Assembly (NCBI RefSeq): GCF_006346395.1 | Contig: NZ_VDMS01000004.1 | Location: forward strand, 248,001-312,000 | Direction: 5' to 3' | Length of the DNA: 64,000 nucleotides | From: Nocardioides plantarum | GTDB lineage: Bacteria; Actinomycetota; Actinomycetes; Propionibacteriales; Nocardioidaceae | Shown here: positions 53,568 to 61,545 of the stretch, in pieces | Layout: each line of letters opens with the position of its first letter | Numbering within the stretch: position 1 is the first letter of the stretch | Notes under the pieces: model-generated | The model's input: the letters and a program-made list of their open reading frames with translations, nothing else | Told to the model about the DNA's origin: nothing | Database searches by the model: none | Made by a program: the position numbers and the translations under genes

Positions 53568-54578
53568 ATGAGCCCCGCCGAGCTGTTCAGCCTGCCGTTC
53601 ATGCAGCGGGCCCTGCTGGCCGCGCTCTTCACCGGCCTGGCCGCGCCGGCCGTCGGCACCTACCTGGTGCAGCGCCGGCTCGCGCTGATGGGCGACGGCA
53701 TCGGGCACGTCGCGGTGACCGGGGTCGCGATCGGGCTGCTGACCGGGTGGTCGCCGACCTGGACGGCCGTGGTCGTCGCGGTCCTCGGCGCGGTCGCGAT
53801 CGAGCTGATCCGCGAGCGCGGCCACACCAACGGCGACGTGGCGCTCGCGCTGCTGTTCTACGGCGGGCTGGCCGGCGGCGTCCTGGTCACGGGCCTGGGC
53901 AACCAGAGCGCAGCGCGCCTCCAGCAGTACCTCTTCGGCTCGATCACCACGATCTCGGCCGGCGACGTCGTCGTCACGATGGTGCTGGCCGCGATCGTGA
54001 TCGCCGTGTGCGTCGGGCTGGCTCCCCAGCTCTTCGCCGTCGCGCAGGACGCCGAGTTCGCGATGGTGGCCGGACTCCGCGTGCGGTCCTACAACCTGCT
54101 CGTCGCCGTGCTCGCGGCCGTCAGCGTCACCGTCGCCATGCGCACGGTCGGCCTGCTGCTCGTCTCCGCGCTGATGGTGGTGCCAGTCGCGACCTCGCAG
54201 CAGCTGTCGCGCTCGTTCCGCACGACCATCGGCGCGGCGATGCTCCTCGGCGCGCTCGCCTCGGTCGGCGGCCTGGTGGTCGCGGCGTTCGCGTCCTACC
54301 GCGCCCAGGTCGCACCCGGCCCCACGATCGTCCTGCTGTCGCTGCTGGGCTTCGCCGTGACCTGGCCCGTCGCAGCGTGGCTGCGGCACCGCAGTCGCCT
54401 GCAGACGCCGTACGTCGACGAGCCGCTCGGACACGAGGTGAGCGACGACCACGAGGTGCACGACCACGACCACGGGCCCGAGTGCGGCCACGTCGCCGTA
54501 CCCCACGACGACCACGTCGACTACGTCCACGACGGGCACCGGCACGCCGCGCACGACGAGCACTACGACGAGCACTGA
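53568..54578 (+). CDS. znuB: Zinc ABC transporter permease with His-rich tail
   Basis: 336 aa. ABC-3 family permease with ~8 helices (ALLAALFTGLAAPAVGTYLV, AVVVAVLGAVAIELIRERGH, VVTMVLAAIVIAVCVGLA, TVGLLLVSALMVVPVATSQQ). The last ~65 residues are cytoplasmic and rich in His/Asp (HEVSDDHEVHDHDHGPECGH, then VHDGHRHAAHDEHYDEH). GPECGH parallels GPDCGH in ZnuC. Likely a zinc sensor or chelating store at the cytoplasmic exit of the channel (inference). ATG 53568 lies 10 bp after the znuC stop. Confidence 0.92.
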   Translation: MSPAELFSLPFMQRALLAALFTGLAAPAVGTYLVQRRLALMGDGIGHVAVTGVAIGLLTGWSPTWTAVVVAVLGAVAIELIRERGHTNGDVALALLFYGGLAGGVLVTGLGNQSAARLQQYLFGSITTISAGDVVVTMVLAAIVIAVCVGLAPQLFAVAQDAEFAMVAGLRVRSYNLLVAVLAAVSVTVAMRTVGLLLVSALMVVPVATSQQLSRSFRTTIGAAMLLGALASVGGLVVAAFASYRAQVAPGPTIVLLSLLGFAVTWPVAAWLRHRSRLQTPYVDEPLGHEVSDDHEVHDHDHGPECGHVAVPHDDHVDYVHDGHRHAAHDEHYDEH

Positions 54579-54854
54579 GTCGATCTGTCACGGGCGCACG
54601 GCTCGTGCCGCCGACCCGCGCCGCCTGGCCAGGCTGCCGCCGGCCCAGCCTTGCGGGCCGCACCGGCACGGCGGCCGCACCCCCGTGACATGCGCCGTGC
54701 GGTCGGCTCCGCGTGGGGCCCGGGCGCCCAGCGATCCGTGGATCACGGGGCGCCGTGCGGTCGAGAGGTCGGCTGCGGTGGCTTCGAGGCTCGTCGCCGG
54801 GGCTCCTCGCACCTCAGCCGACGTACTCCTCGACAGGACCTCGACGACTGACCG
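54579..54854. other. Non-coding gap between znuB and uppS
   Basis: 276 bp with no gene, although zur stands here in related actinobacteria such as Streptomyces. It holds a long-range inverted repeat (tgtcacggg at 54586-54594, cccgtgaca at 54682-54690) and a diverged inverted copy of the hairpin element at 54769-54826. No Zur-like reading frame was recognised in any frame. Confidence 0.7.
54769..54826 (-). repeat. Diverged copy of the dispersed hairpin element
   Basis: On the minus strand it reads gaggtgcgaggagcc..., then gcctcgaagccaccgcagcc, the same head and tail as the 54-bp element at 30.9 and 39.8 kb, with several changes in the hairpin. Confidence 0.6.
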
Positions 54855-55619
54855 TCAGGCCCGGCCGTAGCGCCGGTCGCGCTCGGCGTAGATCTCGATC
54901 GCCCGCCACAGCGCGAGCCGATCGACGTCGGGCCACAGGATGTCGGTGAAGACCATCTCGGCGTACGCCGCCTGCCACAGCACGAAGTTGGACAGGCGCT
55001 GCTCGCCGGAGGTCCGCCACACGAGGTCGGCCTCGGCCTGCTCGGGCACGTAGAGGTGCTTGGCGAAGGTCTTCTCGTCGACCTTGTCGGGGTTGAGCCT
55101 GCCGGCCGCGACCTCGCGCGCGATGGAGCGGGCGGCGTCAGCGAGCTCGGCGCGACCGCCGTAGTTGACGCACATCGTCAGCGTGAGCACGTCGTTGTCG
55201 CGGGTGAGCTCCTCGGCGACCTGGAGCTCCTTGATCACCGACTTCCACAGCCGGGGCGCGCGTCCGGCCCATCGCACCCGGACCCCGAGCTCGTGCATCT
55301 CGTCGCGCCGCCGACGAATGACGTCGCGGTTGAAGCCCATGAGGAACTTGACCTCCTCAGGAGACCTCGTCCAGTTCTCGGTCGAGAACGCGTAGGCCGA
55401 GACGGCCTTGACGCCGATCTCGATCGCCCCCTCGACCACGTCGAACAGCGAGGACTCCCCCGCCTCGTGCCCTCGGGTCCGCGGCAGCCCACGCTCCTTG
55501 GCCCAGCGCCCGTTGCCGTCCATCACGATCGCGACGTGCTTCGGCACGAACTGCGCCGGGATCGCCGGCGGTCGAGCCCCGGACGGGTGCGGGGTGGGGG
55601 GACGTACGGCACGCTTCAC
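54855..55619 (-). CDS. uppS: Isoprenyl (undecaprenyl/decaprenyl) diphosphate synthase
   Basis: 254 aa. cis-Prenyltransferase motifs: HVAIVMDGNGRWAKERGL (~28-45) with the essential Asp, AFSTENWTRSPEEV, MCVNYGGRAEL, and the C-terminal ADLVWRTSGEQRLSNFVLWQ with FTDILWPD. It builds the long polyprenyl carrier for peptidoglycan and glycan synthesis from IPP. GTG 55619 has TAGGGT 6 nt upstream. In many actinobacteria it neighbours recO and zur; here recO is 6 kb away. Confidence 0.95.
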   Translation of the reverse strand: MKRAVRPPTPHPSGARPPAIPAQFVPKHVAIVMDGNGRWAKERGLPRTRGHEAGESSLFDVVEGAIEIGVKAVSAYAFSTENWTRSPEEVKFLMGFNRDVIRRRRDEMHELGVRVRWAGRAPRLWKSVIKELQVAEELTRDNDVLTLTMCVNYGGRAELADAARSIAREVAAGRLNPDKVDEKTFAKHLYVPEQAEADLVWRTSGEQRLSNFVLWQAAYAEMVFTDILWPDVDRLALWRAIEIYAERDRRYGRA

Positions 55620-55625
55620 AGCCCC

Positions 55626-55631
55626 ACCCTA
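55626..55631 (-). promoter_or_regulatory. -10 box of uppS
   Basis: Minus strand TAGGGT, 6 nt before the GTG at 55619; leaderless-type spacing. Confidence 0.55.
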
Positions 55632-55782
55632 GGCAACCGTGTGGCGTCCGGTCGTCGGCGTGCAGGTCAGTGCGACCGGTCCCGCACGTCTGCCACGCGC
55701 GGTGGGTCACGCCGAGGAACGCGACCACGGCCAGGACCGAGCGGCGGCCGACCCCGACCGTGGCCGACCCCCGTGGCGGAGC

Positions 55783-55788
55783 TAGCGT
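55783..55788 (+). promoter_or_regulatory. -10 box of the VanX-like gene
   Basis: TAGCGT, 7 nt before ATG 55796; leaderless-type spacing. Confidence 0.5.
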
Positions 55789-55795
55789 CTCCCGG

Positions 55796-56434
55796 ATGAC
55801 CTGGGACGACGTGGTGCTGATGTCCGATCCCGCCGTGGTGTCGATCCCGGTCGCCGATTCGGACGCTGCGTTGGTCGACACCGACGGACTCATCGCGTTC
55901 ACCGGCGAGACGACCGACGCCCGTCACCTGCGGCAGCCCGTGCTCGACCGACTCGTCGACGCAGCGGCCGCACTCCCCGACGACCTCGTGCTCGCCCTCA
56001 ACGAGGGCTGGCGTCCGCCTGCCCTGCAGCGCTTCTACTTCGAGCGCTACGCCGCACGCCTGCGCACCGAGCGACCCGGCCTCACCGAGGTCGAGGCACA
56101 CCGACTCGCCAGCCGCTTCGTGTCTCCTCCGGAGATCGCCCCGCACACGGCCGGAGCAGCCGTCGACGTGCTGCTGACGACTAACGACGGACAGGTTCTC
56201 GACCTGGGGTGCCCGATCGACGCCTCGCCCGAGGCGTCGGACGGACGCTGCTACACCCACCACCCCGGCATTGGGCACGAGGCACGGCTCCTACGCCTCG
56301 AGCTGCACCGGGCGATGAGTGGGGCCGGCCTGATCAACTACCCCACCGAGTGGTGGCACTGGTCGTGGGGCGACCGCTACTGGGCTCACGCGACGAAGGC
56401 CCCGCACGCCGTCCTCGGACCGGTCGCGGTCTGA
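55796..56434 (+). CDS. D-alanyl-D-alanine dipeptidase-like (VanX/DdpX, peptidase M15D)
   Basis: 212 aa from ATG 55796. NEGWRPPALQRFYFERY (~64-80) holds the conserved Arg, PHTAGAAVDVLLT (~116-128) supplies zinc ligands His and Asp, and EWWHWSWGDRYWA (~186-198) the catalytic Glu and third zinc His. VanX-type enzymes cleave D-Ala-D-Ala; without vanH/vanA nearby, a nutrient or wall-recycling role is more likely than vancomycin resistance. No signal peptide, so cytoplasmic. Separate leaderless-type promoter from the next gene. Confidence 0.88.
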   Translation: MTWDDVVLMSDPAVVSIPVADSDAALVDTDGLIAFTGETTDARHLRQPVLDRLVDAAAALPDDLVLALNEGWRPPALQRFYFERYAARLRTERPGLTEVEAHRLASRFVSPPEIAPHTAGAAVDVLLTTNDGQVLDLGCPIDASPEASDGRCYTHHPGIGHEARLLRLELHRAMSGAGLINYPTEWWHWSWGDRYWAHATKAPHAVLGPVAV

Positions 56435-56476
56435 CGTCTCGCCTCCAGCACGTCGGGGACTCGAGCACACCGTCGA

Positions 56477-56482
56477 TAGGCT
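56477..56482 (+). promoter_or_regulatory. -10 box of the beta-lactamase-fold gene
   Basis: TAGGCT, 6 nt before GTG 56489; leaderless-type spacing. Confidence 0.5.
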
Positions 56483-56488
56483 CCTGAC

Positions 56489-57457
56489 GTGGCCGGGTTG
56501 GAGCGAGTGGACGTCGCCCCGCTTCGCGCAGCGGCGGGGCACGCGGTCGTCGGCACGAGTGTGGACAGGGTCAGGGAGTCCGTGGGCATCGGCCGCGCCA
56601 CCACCGCGTCGTCCTTTCGAGTCGCGTCACTGACCAAGCCCCTCACCGCCGTTGCCGTCCTCCGGGCGACGCAGCGTGCCGGCATCGGTCTGGACGCGCC
56701 GGTGCTCGACGTGCTGCCCGGGCTGAGGGCGGACTGGGCTGCTGATCGCGACCTCACCATCGCCGAGGTGCTGGCGCAGACCTCGGGGCTCGCACCGACC
56801 GTCTCCGGGGACGACATCGCCCGCCTCGGGGACCACGACGGAGTCGCCCTCGACGCCGCCCGGCTCGTCGTCCGAGCCGGCAGCATCCGTTCGCCCGGAC
56901 TGCGCTGGGAGTACTACAACGGCAACTACTTCCTGGCCGGTGCGCTGGTCGCGACCCTGACGGGCGAGCCCTTCGAGGAGGCGGTGGAGAGCCTGGTCCT
57001 GAGGCCGTGGGGGCTCGCCAGCACGTCGTTCGCCGTCCCGCCGGACCTCACGCCCGGCGACGACCGGGGACGACGGGTCGCAGGCACGGCCTACCCTCGC
57101 GGCCGGCGACCCAGCGGCGGCCTGTGCTCGACGGTGGAGGACGTGCTGTCGTTCGGTGAGCACCTCCTCGACGAGCCGGACCTCCTGGAGCCGACGCGGA
57201 CCGCGCGCACCCGGGCGGGAGACCCGATGAGGTACGGCCTGGGATGGGCCCTCGGTCCGTCCGGTCAGCTGTACCTCAACGGTCGGCTGCCCGGCTACCG
57301 CGCTGCGCTCCTGCTCGTCCCCGCAGCCCACCTCGTCGGCGTCGTGCTGGCCGCCGACTCGGCGAGCCTGCCCGCGGCAGCACGGATCCTCAGCGACCTG
57401 CAACGCGACCACACCGGGGACGACCTGACCCTGGCGATCGACACCTTCGCCGCCTGA
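56489..57457 (+). CDS. Serine beta-lactamase-fold hydrolase (class C/esterase type)
   Basis: 322 aa. The nucleophile motif SxxK is in RVASLTKPLTAVAVL (~46-60), the YxN motif in WEYYNGNYFLAGALV (~141) and the third-motif region near NGRLPGYRAALLL. GLLxRGLSST-type text appears as VLRPWGLASTSFAV. The family includes D-aminopeptidases, esterases and beta-lactamases. No signal peptide is apparent, which argues against a secreted antibiotic-degrading enzyme. Its neighbour is a D-Ala-D-Ala dipeptidase-like gene, so D-amino acid peptide turnover is possible. Confidence 0.87.
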   Translation: MAGLERVDVAPLRAAAGHAVVGTSVDRVRESVGIGRATTASSFRVASLTKPLTAVAVLRATQRAGIGLDAPVLDVLPGLRADWAADRDLTIAEVLAQTSGLAPTVSGDDIARLGDHDGVALDAARLVVRAGSIRSPGLRWEYYNGNYFLAGALVATLTGEPFEEAVESLVLRPWGLASTSFAVPPDLTPGDDRGRRVAGTAYPRGRRPSGGLCSTVEDVLSFGEHLLDEPDLLEPTRTARTRAGDPMRYGLGWALGPSGQLYLNGRLPGYRAALLLVPAAHLVGVVLAADSASLPAAARILSDLQRDHTGDDLTLAIDTFAA

Positions 57458-57555
57458 CGCCCGCGCTCCTCGAGAGACGCCGTCCTCCCCGCTCCCACCC
57501 ACGGGGCACCCGGTCGATGCCGACGCGCCAAGATGTCCGGTCCTTGCGATGTGCG

Positions 57556-57577
57556 TACGCGGTATGCATACTCCGTA
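57556..57577 (+). promoter_or_regulatory. Operator-like palindrome above the PadR gene
   Basis: Perfect core gtatgcatac with near-symmetric flanks tacg/cgta (22 bp in all), 3 nt before the PadR ATG. Overlaps the probable -10, so binding by PadR would repress its own operon. Confidence 0.65.
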
Positions 57578-57580
57578 TCC

Positions 57581-58150
57581 ATGAGCATCCCGCACGGCCT
57601 CCTGGCCCTCCTCGACCGTGGCCCCATGTACGGCTACCAGCTGCGTGCCGAGTTCGAGCACACCACCGGGTCCACCTGGCCGCTCAACATCGGCCAGGTC
57701 TACTCGACGCTGGCCCGGCTCGAGCGCGACGGACAGGTGAGCGCCCTGGACGTCGACGGGGAGGGCCGCCAGCGCTACCAGCTCACCGACCTCGGCCGGG
57801 AGACCGTGCGCACCTGGTGGACCCGACCGATCACGCTCGGCGACCGGCCCCGCGACGAGCTCGCGATCAAGCTCGCCCTGGCCGCCGCGACACCGGACCT
57901 CGACGTCCGCTCCGTGGTGCAGGCCCAGCGCACCTCGACCATGCAGCGGCTCCAGGAGCTGACCCGCCTGAAGCGTGACGGTGAGGGCGACGACCTCGCG
58001 TGGACCCTCGTGCTCGACAACCTGCGCTTCATGGCCGAGGCCGAGCTGCGGTGGCTCGACCACTGCGAGCTGACCCTCACCCGAGTCCGCCCCGCGACCG
58101 CTTCCCGCCCCACCACCGTCCCCGCCCCCACGAAGGAGACCGCCCGATGA
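57581..58150 (+). CDS. PadR-family transcriptional regulator
   Basis: 189 aa from ATG 57581. N-terminal winged helix: HGLLALLDRGPMYGYQLRAE then WPLNIGQVYSTLARLERDGQ and RQRYQLTDLGRETV, the PadR signature. A C-terminal helical dimerisation region follows. It probably represses the downstream ABC export genes until a ligand (often a drug) is present. Overlaps the ATPase gene (ATGA). Confidence 0.93.
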   Translation: MSIPHGLLALLDRGPMYGYQLRAEFEHTTGSTWPLNIGQVYSTLARLERDGQVSALDVDGEGRQRYQLTDLGRETVRTWWTRPITLGDRPRDELAIKLALAAATPDLDVRSVVQAQRTSTMQRLQELTRLKRDGEGDDLAWTLVLDNLRFMAEAELRWLDHCELTLTRVRPATASRPTTVPAPTKETAR

Positions 58151-58860
58151 ACGCCCTCTCCCTGGTCGACGTCGACCGCATCCACGGCACCGGCAACGCC
58201 GCCGTCCACGCGCTGCGCGGTCTGACCATCCACGTCGCTGTCGGCGAGCTGGTGGCGGTGATGGGGCCCAGCGGGTCCGGCAAGTCGACCCTGCTCAACC
58301 TCGCCGGTGGCCTCGACCGCGCGACGGCCGGGCAGGTGCTCGTCGACGGGGTCGAGCTCGGCGACCTGGCACCGCGCGACCTGGCCAGGCTGCGACGGCA
58401 CAAGGTCGGCTACGTGTTCCAGGACTTCAACCTCATCCCGTCGCTCACGGCGGCCGAGAACGTCGCGCTCCCCCTCGAGCTGGACGGCGTGCGCGCCCGG
58501 GTCGCGCGCGGCCACGCCTGCGAGGCGCTGGCCGACGTCGGCCTGGCCGACCTGGCCGACCGGCTGCCTCAGGACATGTCCGGCGGGCAGCAGCAGCGGG
58601 TCGCGATCGCCCGTGCGGTGGTCGGCGAGCGCACCCTCATCCTGGCCGACGAGCCGACCGGCGCCCTCGACTCGGGCACCGGGGAGCAGGTGATGCGTCT
58701 GCTCCGTGAGCGTTGCGCTCGCGGGGTCGCGGCCCTCCTGGTGACCCACGACGCCGGCCACGCGGCCTGGGCCGACCGGGTCGTCTTCCTGCGCGACGGT
58801 GCCGCAGTCGACGACACCGGCCAGTCGGCTGGGCCCGAGTCGCTGCTCGCGGAGGTCTGA
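58147..58860 (+). CDS. MacB/LolD-type ABC transporter ATP-binding protein
   Basis: 237 aa from ATG 58147. Walker A VMGPSGSGKSTLLNLAGG (~39-56), Q-loop GYVFQDFNLIPSLTAAEN, signature MSGGQQQRVAIARAV (~140), Walker B LILADEPTGALDS, H-loop LLVTHD. These fit ATPases working with FtsX-type permeases. Coupled to PadR upstream and 3 bp before the permease. Substrate unknown; a drug or peptide, or cell-envelope stress function is likely. Confidence 0.94.
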   Translation: MNALSLVDVDRIHGTGNAAVHALRGLTIHVAVGELVAVMGPSGSGKSTLLNLAGGLDRATAGQVLVDGVELGDLAPRDLARLRRHKVGYVFQDFNLIPSLTAAENVALPLELDGVRARVARGHACEALADVGLADLADRLPQDMSGGQQQRVAIARAVVGERTLILADEPTGALDSGTGEQVMRLLRERCARGVAALLVTHDAGHAAWADRVVFLRDGAAVDDTGQSAGPESLLAEV

Positions 58861-58863
58861 GTC

Positions 58864-61515
58864 GTGAAGCGGATCAACCGCTGGCGTCCCGCACTGCGGA
58901 TCGCCTGGCGCGACCTCCTCGCCCACCGCATCCGCACCGCGGTCCTCACGCTCCTGGTGGCGCTGCCGATCACGGCCGCCGTGGTCGCCTCGACGCTGGA
59001 GCTGACCGAGGACTTCTACTCCGCCAACTCCCTCCAGACCGACTACGGGTCCGCCGACGCCAAGATCACCGTGACCCCCTGGCCGACCGTGACCTCGACG
59101 CTCCAGGACCAGGGCCGCTACGCCATCTACGACGAGCCCCGAGGAGCCGCACGCGCCGAGCGACGCGCCCCCGGAGCCGTCGACCTCGCGAGCCTCCTGC
59201 CACCCGGTTCACGCGTGACGCAGACCGGTGAGGTGCAGTTCCAGCTCGCCACCGGCGGCACCTTCGTCGCCACCATCGCCGACCTCGACGACCCGTTGGT
59301 CCACGGCACCACCGATCCGCTCGTGGCGGGCCGTGCGCCGTCGGCACCCGACGAGGTCGCCATCCCCCGGCTGGTGGCCGACGAGCTCGGTCTCCTCGAC
59401 GGGGCGGAGCCGGCCGATGACGCCAGCGTGGCTCTCGCGGACGGCACCGCGCTGCGGGTCGTCGGGATCATCGACCCCGTCGTCGACACGACCATCCACG
59501 ACCCCCGCTCGTTTGTGCTGCCGCCCGGCACCTCCGTCCTCGAGGGCGTCACCCGTGACGCCTACGCCGGTGGTCCGTGGATGCCCAGGTACCTCGTCGA
59601 CCTGCCCGACCTGTCGACCGCCGAGGCGATCGAGCTGCACGACGACCTGGCTGCCCACGGGATCTCGTCGTGGATGCGCGACGCCGCGGAGCACCCGCGC
59701 GCCTGGGGTCAGTCCGCCCCGACTCCCACCCCCGCGGATCCGGCTGCGGTTGCCGCGGGCGCCGTGGTCCTCGGGATTGGCTTGACCGAGGTGCTCGTGC
59801 TGGTGGGCGCCGCGTTCGCCGTCGGCGCGCGACGCCAGGCCCGCACCCTGGGCCTGCTCATCACCACCGGGGCCTCCCCGGCCGACGTCCGCCGTACCGT
59901 CCTGGCGCAGGGACTCTGGGTGGGCGTCCTGGCCGCCGTGCTCGGTACCGGCGGCGGGCTGGCGGTCCTCGGCTGGGGCCGCGGGACGCTGGGACGGCTG
60001 GGATCGACGACCTACTACGACTACTCGTTCTCGGTCGGCACCATCCTGGTCGTCGCGGTCCTCGGCGTGGTCAGCGCGGTGCTCGCCGCCGCGATCCCGG
60101 CGTGGGGCATCGGTCGGATGACCGCGGTCCAGGCCCTCGACGGGCACGTCGCGGTCGCGTCCGGGCACCGCCACCGGTTCCGCAACCCCGGTCTGGGCCT
60201 CGTCGGCGCGGGGCTGCTGGGGCTCGTGGTCTGCGGCTCGTGGATCGCCCGCACCTTCGCCACCCCGCCGGCGGCCGCCGCCCCCGACGGCAGCGCGGTC
60301 GATCCCGGCACCGTGGCTCCCGCGGCATCCCTCGTTCCCGTCGTCTTCGGCGGGCTGTGCGCCCTGGTCGTCCTCGTCGGCACGACGCTGGCCCTGCCGT
60401 GGCTGATCTCGGCCGCCGGCCGGACCAGCACGCGCGGCTGGCTCCCCTGGCGCCTGGCCACCCGCGACGCCACCCGCAACCGGGGCCGTACGACGGCCGC
60501 GGTGCTCGCCGTCGGCATCGTGACCATGGGCGCGGTCTTCGCCGGGATGGGTGTCTCGGCCGCCGACTCGATCCCCGAGTCGGACACCGGGAGCGGGCTG
60601 CCCGACGGTGTCGGCGTGATCTCCCTGGCCGAGGGGCAGGGGGTCGACGCCCCGAGCATCGCCGCGCTCAGTCGCACCCTGCACGACGTCGTCGGCGCCG
60701 AGGAGCTGCTGATGACGTGGACGCCTGTCCGACGGTGGCGCGACCTGGTCGGCCCGGGGGGCGAGCCCGTCTGGGTCGTCGACGACGCACTGCTGGCCCG
60801 GGCCGGGGTGTCCGACAAGGCCCGCGCCGCGTTCGCCGAGGGCTCGGCCCTCACGGTCGCCTCCGCACCCTCGGGACGACTCACGATGCACGCCGGACAC
60901 GGACAGCGCGACCTGAGCCTGCCTGCTGTCCAGGTCCACGTGGACACGTCCTGGGCGACCGACGCAGCAGCCTGGATCTCCGTGAAGACCGCAGCCGACC
61001 TCGGCGCCACCACCCTGCGCGTCAACCCCGACGCGTGGTGGGTGGCCGGCCCCGACGGCCTGCACGCCGAGGACTCCGAGCGGCTCTCGCTCCACGGCAT
61101 CTCGGCCTTCACCGGGCTCGAGAGCTACGACAGGGTGGACCAAGGTGCACTGGTGCTGGCCGGGGCGCTCGGAGTGCTGGTCGTGACCGGCCTTGTGGTC
61201 GGGCTGATCGTCGCCCTGTCGGCCGCCGAGGCCCGCGAGGACGCTGCGACCCTGGCCGCCGTCGGCGCCCCGCCGTGGTTGCGCCGCGCGACCTCGGCCG
61301 GGCACGCGCTCTACGTCGGCGGGCTCGGCTCCGGCCTCGGCCTGCTGCTGGGCCTGGCCGGCGGCGCCTCCCTGCTCCAGGTGGTCGGCACCCCCGGCAC
61401 GCCGGTCCCATGGGCGCCACTGGGACTGCTCGTGCTCGGCGTACCGCTGCTGTGCGCCGGGGTCGGGTGGGTGGTCGCCCCCACGCGGCTGACCCTGACG
61501 CGCCGGGCTGGATGA
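58864..61515 (+). CDS. FtsX/MacB-like ABC transporter permease
   Basis: 883 aa, GTG start. N-terminal helix (RTAVLTLLVALPITAAVVAS) and a large external domain (~60-300). The first FtsX core has helices around ~300-430 (AAVAAGAVVLGIGLTEVLVL; LAQGLWVGVLAAVLGTGGGL), then another pair (~440-530), a second external domain and a last FtsX core (LVLAGALGVLVVTGLVVGLI ... LLVLGVPLLCAGVGWVVAP). This double-FtsX layout is typical of Gram-positive antimicrobial-peptide or lipid exporters. Works with the ATPase just upstream; regulated by PadR. Confidence 0.9.
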   Translation: MKRINRWRPALRIAWRDLLAHRIRTAVLTLLVALPITAAVVASTLELTEDFYSANSLQTDYGSADAKITVTPWPTVTSTLQDQGRYAIYDEPRGAARAERRAPGAVDLASLLPPGSRVTQTGEVQFQLATGGTFVATIADLDDPLVHGTTDPLVAGRAPSAPDEVAIPRLVADELGLLDGAEPADDASVALADGTALRVVGIIDPVVDTTIHDPRSFVLPPGTSVLEGVTRDAYAGGPWMPRYLVDLPDLSTAEAIELHDDLAAHGISSWMRDAAEHPRAWGQSAPTPTPADPAAVAAGAVVLGIGLTEVLVLVGAAFAVGARRQARTLGLLITTGASPADVRRTVLAQGLWVGVLAAVLGTGGGLAVLGWGRGTLGRLGSTTYYDYSFSVGTILVVAVLGVVSAVLAAAIPAWGIGRMTAVQALDGHVAVASGHRHRFRNPGLGLVGAGLLGLVVCGSWIARTFATPPAAAAPDGSAVDPGTVAPAASLVPVVFGGLCALVVLVGTTLALPWLISAAGRTSTRGWLPWRLATRDATRNRGRTTAAVLAVGIVTMGAVFAGMGVSAADSIPESDTGSGLPDGVGVISLAEGQGVDAPSIAALSRTLHDVVGAEELLMTWTPVRRWRDLVGPGGEPVWVVDDALLARAGVSDKARAAFAEGSALTVASAPSGRLTMHAGHGQRDLSLPAVQVHVDTSWATDAAAWISVKTAADLGATTLRVNPDAWWVAGPDGLHAEDSERLSLHGISAFTGLESYDRVDQGALVLAGALGVLVVTGLVVGLIVALSAAEAREDAATLAAVGAPPWLRRATSAGHALYVGGLGSGLGLLLGLAGGASLLQVVGTPGTPVPWAPLGLLVLGVPLLCAGVGWVVAPTRLTLTRRAG

Positions 61516-61545
61516 TCCCGCGCCCAGGCGACGGCTGCTGTCGCG

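Noticed and set aside
55796..57457. Vancomycin-resistance type cluster
   Set aside because: Only a VanX-like protein is present; no vanH, vanA-type ligase or vanRS, and the two genes seem to have separate promoters.
61516..61545. Terminator between the FtsX permease and recO
   Set aside because: Only a 5-bp stem (gcgac/gtcgc) is visible, too weak to call.
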